Shown here: in pieces, positions 47,472 through 55,878 of the stretch
Layout of the letters: every line of letters begins with the position of its first letter
Position numbering within the stretch: the first letter of the stretch is position 1
NCBI GenBank assembly: GCA_030433415.1
Contig: JAUIMF010000012.1
Location: 1-61,746, forward strand
From: Gammaproteobacteria bacterium
Lineage (GTDB): Bacteria > Pseudomonadota > Gammaproteobacteria > Pseudomonadales > Halieaceae
DNA: 61,746 nt
Reading direction: 5' to 3'
Made by a program: the position numbers and the translations under genes
Notes under the pieces: model-generated
Told to the model about the DNA's origin: nothing
Database searches by the model: none
The model's input: the letters and a program-made list of their open reading frames with translations, nothing else

Positions 47472-48017
47472 TCATCCCGCCCGCATCAACGCCCCCGGCG
47501 CCACGCTCACCGTTGCCTCACCATCCGTCAGCCACAACTCGCCCTCGCTGATCGTGGCCTGCAGCTCGATATTGGTACCGAATAACCCCTCCAACGCCTG
47601 ACGCTCATCATCACTCACTGCGAACACGCTGAGGTTGTCAAAGCGCGCCAGGGCATCGGCATACTTGTCCCACCACACCGGCAAGGCGCGATCGCCATAG
47701 CCGTACAGCACCACCTGTCGCGCCCGGCCGCAGGCCTTGCGCAGGCGGTCCGGGTCTGGATTGCCCAGATCCACCCACAGCTCAATCTCACCCGTGAGAT
47801 CGCGCAGCCACAGGTCCGGCTCGTCATCGGTGCTGATACCGCGACCAAAGGTCAGTTGCTCGTGGGCGTGCAGGGCAAAGGCCGCGACGCGCAGCATCAT
47901 GCGTGCTTCGGTTTCAGAGGGGTGCTGCGCCACCGAGAGCGAAAAATCCCCGTACACACCCCGGTCCAGATCCGAGACGCTGAGGCGAACTTTGCTGATG
48001 CTTGCTTTGAGTGCCAT
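47472..48017 (-). CDS. yaeQ: YaeQ family protein
   Basis: A 181-residue member of the YaeQ family (restriction-endonuclease-like fold, cellular role not established). Start is ATG 48017 (MALKASISKVRLSVSDLDRG); the upstream open frame is not conserved in pattern. Characteristic segments are HPSETEARMMLRVAAFALHA, EPDLWLRDLTGEIELWVDLG and VVLYGYG. It is leftward and converges with ccdB. Confidence 0.9.
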   Translation of the reverse strand: MALKASISKVRLSVSDLDRGVYGDFSLSVAQHPSETEARMMLRVAAFALHAHEQLTFGRGISTDDEPDLWLRDLTGEIELWVDLGNPDPDRLRKACGRARQVVLYGYGDRALPVWWDKYADALARFDNLSVFAVSDDERQALEGLFGTNIELQATISEGELWLTDGEATVSVAPGALMRAG

Positions 48018-48187
48018 AGGGCCGCGAGTGTAGGCGAAGGGCGGCGGGCAATACCATCCGTAACGGCGACAAAACGTGGCGACGAAAGCGGCGATAATCC
48101 CCACAAACCTGGCCAGGTTTTATGGGGGGATGGCAGAACGCCACCACAGCGCTACACTGCAGGCTCTGCTGCGGCGAGGCAATCCCC

Positions 48188-48742
48188 ATGGTGACTGGTA
48201 TGGACCGTCGAACACTGCTCAGGGCGGGTGGCGGTCTCGTCGCAACGCTGTTGGCAGGCCACAACCTGAGCGCCATCGCTCGCGCCGCAGCCGTGCAGCG
48301 CGAGACGCAGCAATACACCGCGCTCACACCCGGCCTGGCCGCAACCCTCGACGCGATGGCGGCACGCATTCTTCCCACCACCGATACGCCCGGTGCCCGC
48401 GAGGCGGGGGCGATCTGGTTTATCGACGCCGCTATCGCGCGAGACCTGCCGACAGCGCTGCCCTTGCTACAACAGGGCGCGGCGGAACTCGACACCGCTG
48501 CCGGCGGCAACTTTGCGCAAGCCTCCGAAGCCGAACAGGACCGTCTGCTGGCACAGATCGACAACGGCGACTTCTTTGGCCTGGTGCATTTTCTGACACT
48601 GGCAGGCACCTTCACCCTGCCCGAATACGGCGGCAATCGCGATCACGTGGGTTGGCAATTGCTGGGCCTGAGCACCCAGCATCACTGGTCACCACCCTTT
48701 GGCGACTACGACCGCGGACACCATGGCGAGGCCGACTCATGA
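48188..48742 (+). CDS. Gluconate 2-dehydrogenase subunit 3-like protein, Tat-exported
   Basis: About 184 residues. The N-terminus has a twin-arginine signal (DRRTLLRAGGGLVATLLAG), and the mature part has TLDAMAARILPTTDTPGARE and FFGLVHFLTLAGTF, the pattern of the small subunit of membrane-bound GMC sugar or alcohol dehydrogenases. Starts ATG 48188 and 48200 are both possible. Its stop overlaps the GMC flavoprotein start (ATGA). The small subunit is known to carry the flavoprotein through Tat, which explains why the large subunit has no signal of its own. Confidence 0.83.
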   Translation: MVTGMDRRTLLRAGGGLVATLLAGHNLSAIARAAAVQRETQQYTALTPGLAATLDAMAARILPTTDTPGAREAGAIWFIDAAIARDLPTALPLLQQGAAELDTAAGGNFAQASEAEQDRLLAQIDNGDFFGLVHFLTLAGTFTLPEYGGNRDHVGWQLLGLSTQHHWSPPFGDYDRGHHGEADS

Positions 48743-50406
48743 TGCCCGACTATCGCAACGAGATCGTGGATTTTGTCATCGTGGGGTCCGGCGCCGCCGG
48801 CGGCGTCATTGCCCGAGAGCTGGCGCAGGCAGGCCTGAAGGTCGTAGTGCTTGAACAGGGCCCCTGGCGCAAGGCCCAGGACTTTACCCACGACGAGTGG
48901 TCCGTAATGTTCCAGCAGGAGTTCAGCGGACGCGATGTGGGGGACTACCAGACGTTTCGTCATCGCGAGAACGAGACCGCCGAGCCCCGGGGCCTGGAAC
49001 CCGAACCGGCCTACTACGCCCGCGGCGTCGGCGGCTCCACCGCGCATTTTTCGGGCAACTACTGGCGCCTGCGCCCCGTGGATTTTAAGGAGCACAGTCT
49101 GGTCGGCGACATTCCCGACGCCACGCTGGCCGACTGGCCCATCAGCTATGACGAACTGGAGCCGTGGTATACGCGCGCCGAATGGGAGATCGGTGTGTCG
49201 GGGGCGCCCGGCCCCAATGATCCGCACCGTTCCAGGCCGTTTCCATTGCCACCCATGCCGGTAAAGTCCTCTGGCGTGCTGTTCGAGAAAGGCACCAAAG
49301 CCCTGGGCCTCACGCCTCAGGTCGCGCCGGTGGCGATCCTGTCCCAGCCTTATCGCGGACGCCCCGCCTGCATCAACTGCGGCTGGTGCATCGGCTTTGG
49401 CTGCGAGGTGAATGCCAAGTCCTCCACACTCGCCACCATGATTCCCGAGGCCCTGGCCACCGGTAACTGCGAATTGCGTCCGCTCTCTACCGTGAGCCGC
49501 ATTGAGGTCGACGATAAGGACCGCGCAAAGGGCGTCGCCTATTTCGACGCCGACGGCAACGAACACCTGCAGCGCGCCCGCAGCGTGGTGGTCGCCGCCA
49601 ACGGCGCCGAGACGCCGCGCCTGCTGCTGATGTCGGCCACCGATCGCCACCCCGATGGCCTGGCCAACTCCAGCGGCATGGTGGGCCGCAACCTCATGTT
49701 CAACGCCCACAGCGTGGCCTACGGCAAGTTCGAGCACCTGCTTAACGACTACAAGAGCATTCAGTGCACGCGCATTGCCCTGGACTACTACGACAGCGAT
49801 GAAAAGCGCGGCTTCTTTGGCGGCGGCGCCTTCGACGCCCGCCCGTACCTGAACGGCTATCCGGTGCTGTATGCGCTGCAGGGTGTTCCCACCGACGGCC
49901 CACGCTGGGGCGCCGAGTACAAAGACATGCTCTCGGACTATTTTTTACGCAACATGGCGGTAACCACCGCGGCGACGTCGCTACCCATGCTGCGCAACAA
50001 CGTCACCCTGGACCCCGAGCACCGCGATGCCTTTGGCCGCCCTGCCATGCGCGTCACGTACGCCGACCATCCCGATGACCTGTCCATGTCACGCTTTTTG
50101 CAGCCCAAAGCCGTCGAGATTCTTGAAGCCGCCGGCGCCCAGAAAACCTGGGCCTCTGAGATCGGCGAAGAGGTCGTGGGCGCCCACCTGCTGGGCACCT
50201 GCCGCATGGGCGATGATCCAGCGACATCCGTTGTCGACAAATGGCATCGCAGCCACGACATCAACAACCTGTTTATCTGCGATGGCAGCAGCATGGTCAC
50301 CTCGGGTCGTGGCCAGCCGACGCTGACAATCCAGGCCCTGGCGTTTCGCGCCGCCGACAACATGATCCGCGCCGCGCGCAGCAACACCATCGCATCGGTC
50401 TGGTAA
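48739..50406 (+). CDS. GMC-family FAD-dependent oxidoreductase (dehydrogenase large subunit)
   Basis: A 555-residue flavoprotein, probably oxidising a sugar or alcohol in the periplasm. The FAD motif VGSGAAGGVIARELAQAG lies near residues 16-33 and GVGGSTAHFSGNYWR follows. CINCGWCIGFGC (Cys 211, 214, 217, 222) resembles the Cys cluster that holds an iron-sulfur centre in related glucose/fructose dehydrogenases. The GMC C-terminal domain ends with HLLGTCRMG, CDGSSMVTS and GQPTLTIQALAFRA. No cytochrome subunit gene is adjacent, so the electron acceptor is unclear. The frame upstream of 48739 is a shadow of the small subunit. Confidence 0.87.
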   Translation: MMPDYRNEIVDFVIVGSGAAGGVIARELAQAGLKVVVLEQGPWRKAQDFTHDEWSVMFQQEFSGRDVGDYQTFRHRENETAEPRGLEPEPAYYARGVGGSTAHFSGNYWRLRPVDFKEHSLVGDIPDATLADWPISYDELEPWYTRAEWEIGVSGAPGPNDPHRSRPFPLPPMPVKSSGVLFEKGTKALGLTPQVAPVAILSQPYRGRPACINCGWCIGFGCEVNAKSSTLATMIPEALATGNCELRPLSTVSRIEVDDKDRAKGVAYFDADGNEHLQRARSVVVAANGAETPRLLLMSATDRHPDGLANSSGMVGRNLMFNAHSVAYGKFEHLLNDYKSIQCTRIALDYYDSDEKRGFFGGGAFDARPYLNGYPVLYALQGVPTDGPRWGAEYKDMLSDYFLRNMAVTTAATSLPMLRNNVTLDPEHRDAFGRPAMRVTYADHPDDLSMSRFLQPKAVEILEAAGAQKTWASEIGEEVVGAHLLGTCRMGDDPATSVVDKWHRSHDINNLFICDGSSMVTSGRGQPTLTIQALAFRAADNMIRAARSNTIASVW

Positions 50407-50472
50407 GGTTGAAACAAGCACCGCGCGGCACTCACCGCCGCAACGGCGCACAAAACAACAAAGGAGTTCAGC

Positions 50473-50967
50473 ATGAACCGCAATCGTCTCACCCCATCCC
50501 GTATCTGCCACACCCGCGCTGGTCGCCTCAGCGTCGCCCTGCTCGGCTCCCTGCTCGGTGCCTGCGCCACCGTCGCCGATGACGAAGCCGTGTACCACGC
50601 ACCTCCCGGCAGTGACGGCAAGGCCCCCTACTCCGAAGCGGTGGTCTACGATGACTTTATCTTTCTTGCCGGTCAGCTCGGCATCGTTCCCGGTACGCGC
50701 CAACTGGCAGAGGGCGGCATCGGCCCCGAAACCCGCCAGGCGCTGCAAAACACCCAGGCGGCCTTGGAACGGGCCGGTGGGTCCATGGACTCGGTGCTCA
50801 AATGCACCGTATTCCTGGCCGACATTGCGGATTGGGCGGCCATGAACAAGGTGTACGTGGAGTTCTTCCCCAACAAACCGGCGCGCTCCGCCGTGGGTAA
50901 CATCGGCCTGGGCCTGAACGCCAAGGTAGAAATCGAGTGCATCGCCGCCGCACCTGACGACGACTGA
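50473..50967 (+). CDS. RidA/YjgF-family protein with lipoprotein signal
   Basis: A 164-residue protein with a strong RBS (AAAGGAG). Residues 20-31 give a short hydrophobic run ending in the lipobox LLGAC (Cys31), so export and lipidation are predicted. The rest is a RidA fold: FIFLAGQLGIVPGTRQL, LERAGGSMDSVLKCTVFLAD, and PARSAV with the conserved active-site Arg, then EIECIAA. RidA proteins normally act in the cytoplasm as enamine/imine deaminases; an envelope form is unusual. It lies 66 bp after the GMC oxidoreductase and could be co-transcribed. Confidence 0.85.
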   Translation: MNRNRLTPSRICHTRAGRLSVALLGSLLGACATVADDEAVYHAPPGSDGKAPYSEAVVYDDFIFLAGQLGIVPGTRQLAEGGIGPETRQALQNTQAALERAGGSMDSVLKCTVFLADIADWAAMNKVYVEFFPNKPARSAVGNIGLGLNAKVEIECIAAAPDDD

Positions 50968-51029
50968 GATACCGCAGCGTCACGCGGCGGGACCGAGATC
51001 ACCACCATAGATAACAACGAGAACTGACC

Positions 51030-52544
51030 ATGCAGCAACTGACCGGGCTGGACGCCTCCTTCTTGTACCTCGAGACCCCGAACTCCCCCATGCACATTTC
51101 GGGGCTGTACATCTACACGCAAGAGACGGCACCGGGCGGAAAAGTTCGCTTCAAGCAGATCATTGACTCCATCGCCTCGCGCATCCAGCGCCTGCCCACA
51201 CTGAGCCGGCGCCTCAAAACCGTACCCATGGGGCTGGATCATCCCTACTGGGTGGACGATGGCAACTTCGACCCCGAGTTTCATATTCGCCACGTGGCAC
51301 TGCCCGCACCCGGTGACTGGCGCCAGCTATGCATCCTGATTTCGCGCATCCATGCCCGCCCCCTCGACCGGGCGCGCCCCCTGTGGGAGATCTATGTCAT
51401 CGAAGGCCTGGACCGTGTAGAGGGCTACCCCAAAGGCAGCTTTGCGATTTACAGCAAAATGCACCATGCGGCGGTGGACGGCGCCTCGGGTATGGAAGTC
51501 ACCGCGGCGATCCATGACCTGGAGCCCGACGCAAAACCCGAGATCGACACCGAAGTACGCCACGGCGAGGCCGAGCCAAGCACGCTGTCGCTGCTGGTAC
51601 GCGCCCAGAAAAATACGCTGCGCCAGCCCCTGCGTTTTATCTCGGTGGCTCGTAACACCGTGCCGGGCTTTGCGAAACTGTTCATGCAGCTCCGTCGCGG
51701 CGAACTGGAGCGCGTGGGCACCGTGCCGCGCACACGGTTCAACGACGCCGTGTCGGCGCACCGCGTTTTCACGGCGGTGAGCCTGCCCCTGGATGAGATC
51801 AAGGCGATCAAGAACGCGGTAGAAGGCGCCACGGTCAACGACGTGGCGATCACCATTGTGGGCGGTGCCCTGCGGCGCTACCTGGACGCTCACGGCGAAC
51901 TGCCGACGGAATCGCTGGTGGCCATGGCGCCGATCAACGTGCGCGACTCACGCGAGAAGGGAACCGGCGGCAACGTGGTATCGGCCATGTCGGTGCAGGT
52001 TCGCAGTGACGTTGCGGATGATCGCGAGCGCCTGGTTCAGGTGCACGAGGGTACCCGGTCGGCCAAGGCCTACGCCAACGCCGTGGGCGCAAAAACCATG
52101 ACGGACTACTCCCAGTTCATTCCCAGCACCCTCACCGCCCAGGCGGCGCGCCTGGCGAGTCGCTGGCACTTGGTGAACCAGATTTCACCCATGTACAACT
52201 GCGTCATCACTAACGTACCGGGTCCGCAGGTGCCGCTGTATCTTGCCGGCGCCCGGATGCTGTCAAACTTTGGCGCCGGCCCCGCAGCAGACGGCGTGGC
52301 GCTATTCCACGTGATCACCAGCTACTGCGGGGAGTTCTCGGTGTCAGCCACCTGCTGCCGCGAAATCATGGATGACCCGGGCTTCTATCGCGAATGCCTG
52401 CAAGAGAGCTTTGATGCGCTGAAGGCGGCGACCCTGGGTTCGGCCAAAAAGCGCGCGCCACGCAAAAAAAAGGTGGCGGCGAAAAAGAGAACGGTTCAAC
52501 CCAAGCGTCGCGCAGCGTCCCGGCCCTCTACTGCCCGAGGATAA
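51030..52544 (+). CDS. Wax ester synthase/diacylglycerol acyltransferase (WS/DGAT)
   Basis: A 504-residue acyltransferase that makes storage wax esters or triacylglycerols from acyl-CoA. The start QQLTGLDASFLYLETPNSPM and the catalytic HHXXXDG motif as MHHAAVDG (about residues 144-151) identify the family; PINVRDSREKGTGGNVVSAM and TNVPGPQVPLYLAGARM are further landmarks. The last about 35 residues are very basic (APRKKKVAAKKR, PKRRAASRP), an odd tail that could bind lipid droplets, membranes or DNA. The 3' end overlaps the convergent gene by 17 bp. Confidence 0.92.
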   Translation: MQQLTGLDASFLYLETPNSPMHISGLYIYTQETAPGGKVRFKQIIDSIASRIQRLPTLSRRLKTVPMGLDHPYWVDDGNFDPEFHIRHVALPAPGDWRQLCILISRIHARPLDRARPLWEIYVIEGLDRVEGYPKGSFAIYSKMHHAAVDGASGMEVTAAIHDLEPDAKPEIDTEVRHGEAEPSTLSLLVRAQKNTLRQPLRFISVARNTVPGFAKLFMQLRRGELERVGTVPRTRFNDAVSAHRVFTAVSLPLDEIKAIKNAVEGATVNDVAITIVGGALRRYLDAHGELPTESLVAMAPINVRDSREKGTGGNVVSAMSVQVRSDVADDRERLVQVHEGTRSAKAYANAVGAKTMTDYSQFIPSTLTAQAARLASRWHLVNQISPMYNCVITNVPGPQVPLYLAGARMLSNFGAGPAADGVALFHVITSYCGEFSVSATCCREIMDDPGFYRECLQESFDALKAATLGSAKKRAPRKKKVAAKKRTVQPKRRAASRPSTARG

Positions 52545-54549
52545 ACCGCTGGGCAAAGGCAAAGGCGTCGGTTCCCACCCGCCGGCCAATAAGACGCCCA
52601 GGGATGTCGTCGGCAGGTGGGTGGATACCTCCCCAGATGCGCGACAGGCTGGATTGATCCGAGGCGTCGCGATAGGTGGCCCACTGTAGCGTCACGTCCA
52701 CGCTCGGTCCTTTTTCGAACACGAGAAATCGGTCCTTCTTTGCGTGAAATTCACCGAGGCCGCCGGGAAAATACTCGTCCCCCGTCAACAGGGTGAGAAC
52801 TTCGGCAGCGGCGCGAGAAAATGTCGAGTGACCCGACACGTACCCCGCAAAGGGCGGGGTAATAAAGGTAGGCCGCTGATAGGGCCACCAGTTCTCTGCC
52901 AGAATCCAGCCCACGCCCGCCACCTCGCGCCTGGGCACAAACAGGCGCCGGGGTCCTCGCCAGGATCGAACCTTGATCTTGTGCAGATGCTCCTGCGCCT
53001 GCCCCACCAGCGAATCCGCTTCTTCCACCAATTCGACGTATCCGGGTAGCAGTGGTATCCCCAATGGATCGTAGCGAGGAAGCGCGGGATCAGAACTTTG
53101 CCCCCGGTCCGCCATGGCGCGCAGCGCCGAAATGGGTCGGATATAGTCGTACCACCCCTTGATGCTCCAGGCGGCGATGGCCGCATCGTGCATCGCGCCG
53201 CCCAGGACCAGGTAGGCCGTCACATCCCATTGCAGATCACCCAGCACCGGTCCCACACCACGGTATCGTTTTACCAGCGCCGGGTGATCCGACACGTAGT
53301 TCAACAACGTGAACCAGTGCCCCGGAGGAGATTCCGAGTCGGGCCCGTCGGCCCAGTACTCGGCGACGACCCGCGTGTAGTCCCCCCGCGGAACGCGCTG
53401 CGGCGTATACGGTTGCTTCGTGCGGGGATTGACGGGTCGCCCCCTGCCAGGATCGCCGCCCCGAAATGGCCGATAAAAGTCCCGCTGGCCGGCGACATCC
53501 CGCGGCAATGACGCCACGGGATTGTTGCCGAGGCTGGCGGGAGAGATATCCCAGATCACACCATCGTCAGGGTCAAGCATCGACGACCAGATCAGCACCA
53601 GAGAGTGGGTCCACTGATAGTCGCCGGGCTCATCGCCGGACTGCTCCTCAAGCCACGGCGGTGCGCCCGGATCGTGGTAGACCTGAAATCTCTGACCATC
53701 GCGCTCGTGCAACGTCAGGTCCCGGGCCCTCAGGGCAAAGGGGTCGACGAACCCCCACTCGGGTCCAAGGAAGTCCGGCGTAAGTTCCGCGCTTTGGTGC
53801 CCCGCCTGATCGATGTACCGGTCGAAGGTTATCGGCTGCCATCGATTCGGGTTTCGTATCGTCGGATTGCCCGGCAGTGGTGGCACCAGCGGCGGGTTCA
53901 CGGGTTGATAAAAACGGCTCGCGTAGTCGGCGCGCTCGTTGGATCCGTCCTGCAAGCCGTAGTCAATCACGCACTGGGCGATGTAGTTACCCAATTGAGC
54001 GGGATCGCCAGAGTGATAGTCCGTGCCCGATGCAGAGGGGTCCAGGCCCTGCTCGACCATCAGCAGTTCAAAACGCAGCAGCGCGGAATCCCTGCCCGGA
54101 GATGCTTGAAAACGGTGGCGCAGCAGGCGGTACGCGGCATGGCTGATAGCTTCGGAGCGCGCCTGGTGTAAATCCCGCGGCGTCGGCATTCCATCAAAGC
54201 CACAGAAAAATCCGTGGTAATGGTTACCCAGAAGCACCGGCCGGGCGGTCTCGTCAAAGGCCGACCAGGCATCCCACATGGCCACCGCCAGATGATAAAG
54301 ATTGCGCGCGTGCACTGTAGGTCGCGCTCGGTCTTCGCGGATCGACTGCAGCAGGGCTTCGTTCCAGGCCCTCGCTACCGAATGCCCTGAGGGAATCTCT
54401 GCCACGACCCCAGCATTTGCGAGCAGCGCAATGGCGATCAGCAGAGGCTTCGACCATCTGCACAGTTCTCTCGGAGTGGGTTTCTGTGACACAAGGCGAT
54501 CCACCGGGGCTTCCGGACATTCCGATGATTTGCAGTCTACAGGCTTCAT
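52528..54549 (-). CDS. Vanadium-dependent haloperoxidase/PAP2-like protein
   Basis: A 673-residue protein of the vanadium haloperoxidase/PAP2 phosphatase superfamily. The three oxyanion-binding motifs are present in order near the C-terminus: KGWYDYIRP (about 460), GYVSGHSTFSRAA (about 570) and RIWGGIHPPADD (about 637). A hydrophobic segment near residues 33-50 suggests export or membrane anchoring. It could be a haloperoxidase, a phosphatase or neither; the motifs bind vanadate or phosphate alike. It converges with the WS/DGAT gene. Halide specificity cannot be read. Confidence 0.78.
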   Translation of the reverse strand: MKPVDCKSSECPEAPVDRLVSQKPTPRELCRWSKPLLIAIALLANAGVVAEIPSGHSVARAWNEALLQSIREDRARPTVHARNLYHLAVAMWDAWSAFDETARPVLLGNHYHGFFCGFDGMPTPRDLHQARSEAISHAAYRLLRHRFQASPGRDSALLRFELLMVEQGLDPSASGTDYHSGDPAQLGNYIAQCVIDYGLQDGSNERADYASRFYQPVNPPLVPPLPGNPTIRNPNRWQPITFDRYIDQAGHQSAELTPDFLGPEWGFVDPFALRARDLTLHERDGQRFQVYHDPGAPPWLEEQSGDEPGDYQWTHSLVLIWSSMLDPDDGVIWDISPASLGNNPVASLPRDVAGQRDFYRPFRGGDPGRGRPVNPRTKQPYTPQRVPRGDYTRVVAEYWADGPDSESPPGHWFTLLNYVSDHPALVKRYRGVGPVLGDLQWDVTAYLVLGGAMHDAAIAAWSIKGWYDYIRPISALRAMADRGQSSDPALPRYDPLGIPLLPGYVELVEEADSLVGQAQEHLHKIKVRSWRGPRRLFVPRREVAGVGWILAENWWPYQRPTFITPPFAGYVSGHSTFSRAAAEVLTLLTGDEYFPGGLGEFHAKKDRFLVFEKGPSVDVTLQWATYRDASDQSSLSRIWGGIHPPADDIPGRLIGRRVGTDAFAFAQRFILGQ

Positions 54550-54684
54550 ATTGGTTCATGTGGTGCGGGGACTACGTTAGACCCGCACCGCGGCGCCGCG
54601 CCCGGGAAATTTACAAGTTTTTTTGCAAATTGCGCGATTGCCTACCAGACTGATCGTGTCCAACTGTATAGGAGGAGCAGCCCG

Positions 54685-55821
54685 ATGATTCATGTTCTGC
54701 GCAGAACATCTCTTAATCTGGTTCTCAGCATCGCCGTACTACTGGCACCCAGTTTTGCCTTTGCTGTTGTGCAGGTCATGAACCCCGGGGGAACCCCCGC
54801 CGCGAAAGTATCGGTCACCATCACCCTGCCCGACGGCGTCGAAAAAGACGCCGAAACCGATGATGACGGTTTTCTGTTCTGGCTCGATGGCTCCAAGGTC
54901 GACAAATTACCCGCCGGCTCCGTGATCGGCGGTGGATTCACCTTCACCAACATCAGCGCCACGGGCATGAGCGCTGTGCAGCTGGGACTGGTGGGTGCTG
55001 CGGCAATCGCCACCGTGGTCATCGTGGCGGATGACAGCAACGGTGGCGGCGGAGGCACCGGCAATGGCGGCACCAATGGCGGTGAAAACGGCGGCGGTAA
55101 TGGCGGTGGCAACGGTGGCGGCAACGGCGGCGCCACAGATCCTGCGCTGCTCGGCGTAGCTCCCGAGAGCCTGAGCATCAGTCGCACAGCGGGCGACTCT
55201 GGCTGCCCGGTGTCCATGGGTAACGTCACGGTCAGCAATAGCGGCGTGGGTGATATGACCTACACGGTCAGCAGCGCGCCCGCAGGCTTCGCTTACGACG
55301 CCATGCCGTCAACGCTGAGCCAGGGGCAATCCGAATCCTTCGACGTGCAGTTCCTTTGCTCACCGGATGAAACCACCTCGGGCAGCATCACCATCGAAGG
55401 CACCGACGTGGGCACGGATTCCAGCGCGGGCTCGGCGAGCGTGGCGCTGTCGGCAACGGTGATGGCCGCGGACAACCCCGGCGCCCTGGAGATCGAGCGC
55501 GTATTCGTCGATCTCGGCACCCATGATTCGGCCACGACAGACTGCCGCAAGCCCGAAGACAGCGTGGGTCTGATGAACGTCGGCGGAGAAACCATCGAAG
55601 TCATGGCACAAAGCTCTGAGTCTTTTATCGAAGTCTCCCCGAGCTCGCAGACCATTTCAGCGGGAGAGGTTGCGCAGCTGATCATCAACTTCTTCTGCGG
55701 TGGCTCTGGCTTCTTTTTTGGCAGCAGCAATTCCGCCACCATCGATGTCATGGCGACGGATCTCGAAGGCAATCCCGTCGAAGGCAGTGGCAGCATCGAA
55801 ACAACCACCTTCGTGGAATGA
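54685..55821 (+). CDS. Secreted Gly/Asn-repeat protein, function unknown
   Basis: A 378-residue protein with an excellent RBS (GGAGGAG) and a Sec signal peptide ending near FAFAVVQ. A small domain with a dual DDDGFLFW stretch (about 30-90) is followed by a hydrophobic segment (about 93-115) that may be a membrane or C-ring-type helix. A Gly-rich linker (about 120-150) comes next, then two Cys-containing beta-sandwich-like domains (about 155-260 and 270-378) with ASH/immunoglobulin-like patterns such as VTVSNSGVGDMTYTVSS. It is just upstream of a tripartite export operon and could be its substrate or a partner; that is inference. Confidence 0.7.
   Translation: MIHVLRRTSLNLVLSIAVLLAPSFAFAVVQVMNPGGTPAAKVSVTITLPDGVEKDAETDDDGFLFWLDGSKVDKLPAGSVIGGGFTFTNISATGMSAVQLGLVGAAAIATVVIVADDSNGGGGGTGNGGTNGGENGGGNGGGNGGGNGGATDPALLGVAPESLSISRTAGDSGCPVSMGNVTVSNSGVGDMTYTVSSAPAGFAYDAMPSTLSQGQSESFDVQFLCSPDETTSGSITIEGTDVGTDSSAGSASVALSATVMAADNPGALEIERVFVDLGTHDSATTDCRKPEDSVGLMNVGGETIEVMAQSSESFIEVSPSSQTISAGEVAQLIINFFCGGSGFFFGSSNSATIDVMATDLEGNPVEGSGSIETTTFVE
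55042..55130 (+). repeat. Gly-Gly-Asn coding repeat
   Basis: Degenerate tandem copies of GGC-GGT/GGC-AAC/AAT codons encode about 30 residues of (GGN)n/(GGGN)n. Low-complexity DNA of this kind can expand or contract by slippage in steps of three and would change linker length rather than frame. Confidence 0.8.
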
Positions 55822-55878
55822 CCGGGCTGAGTTCCCGAATGAGTAACAGGTTCTCTGTTGTTTAGAAGACCATCAGTA

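Noticed and set aside
48706..49737. A 343-codon open frame antisense to the GMC oxidoreductase.
   Set aside because: Shadow of the conserved FAD-binding domain; no start signals.
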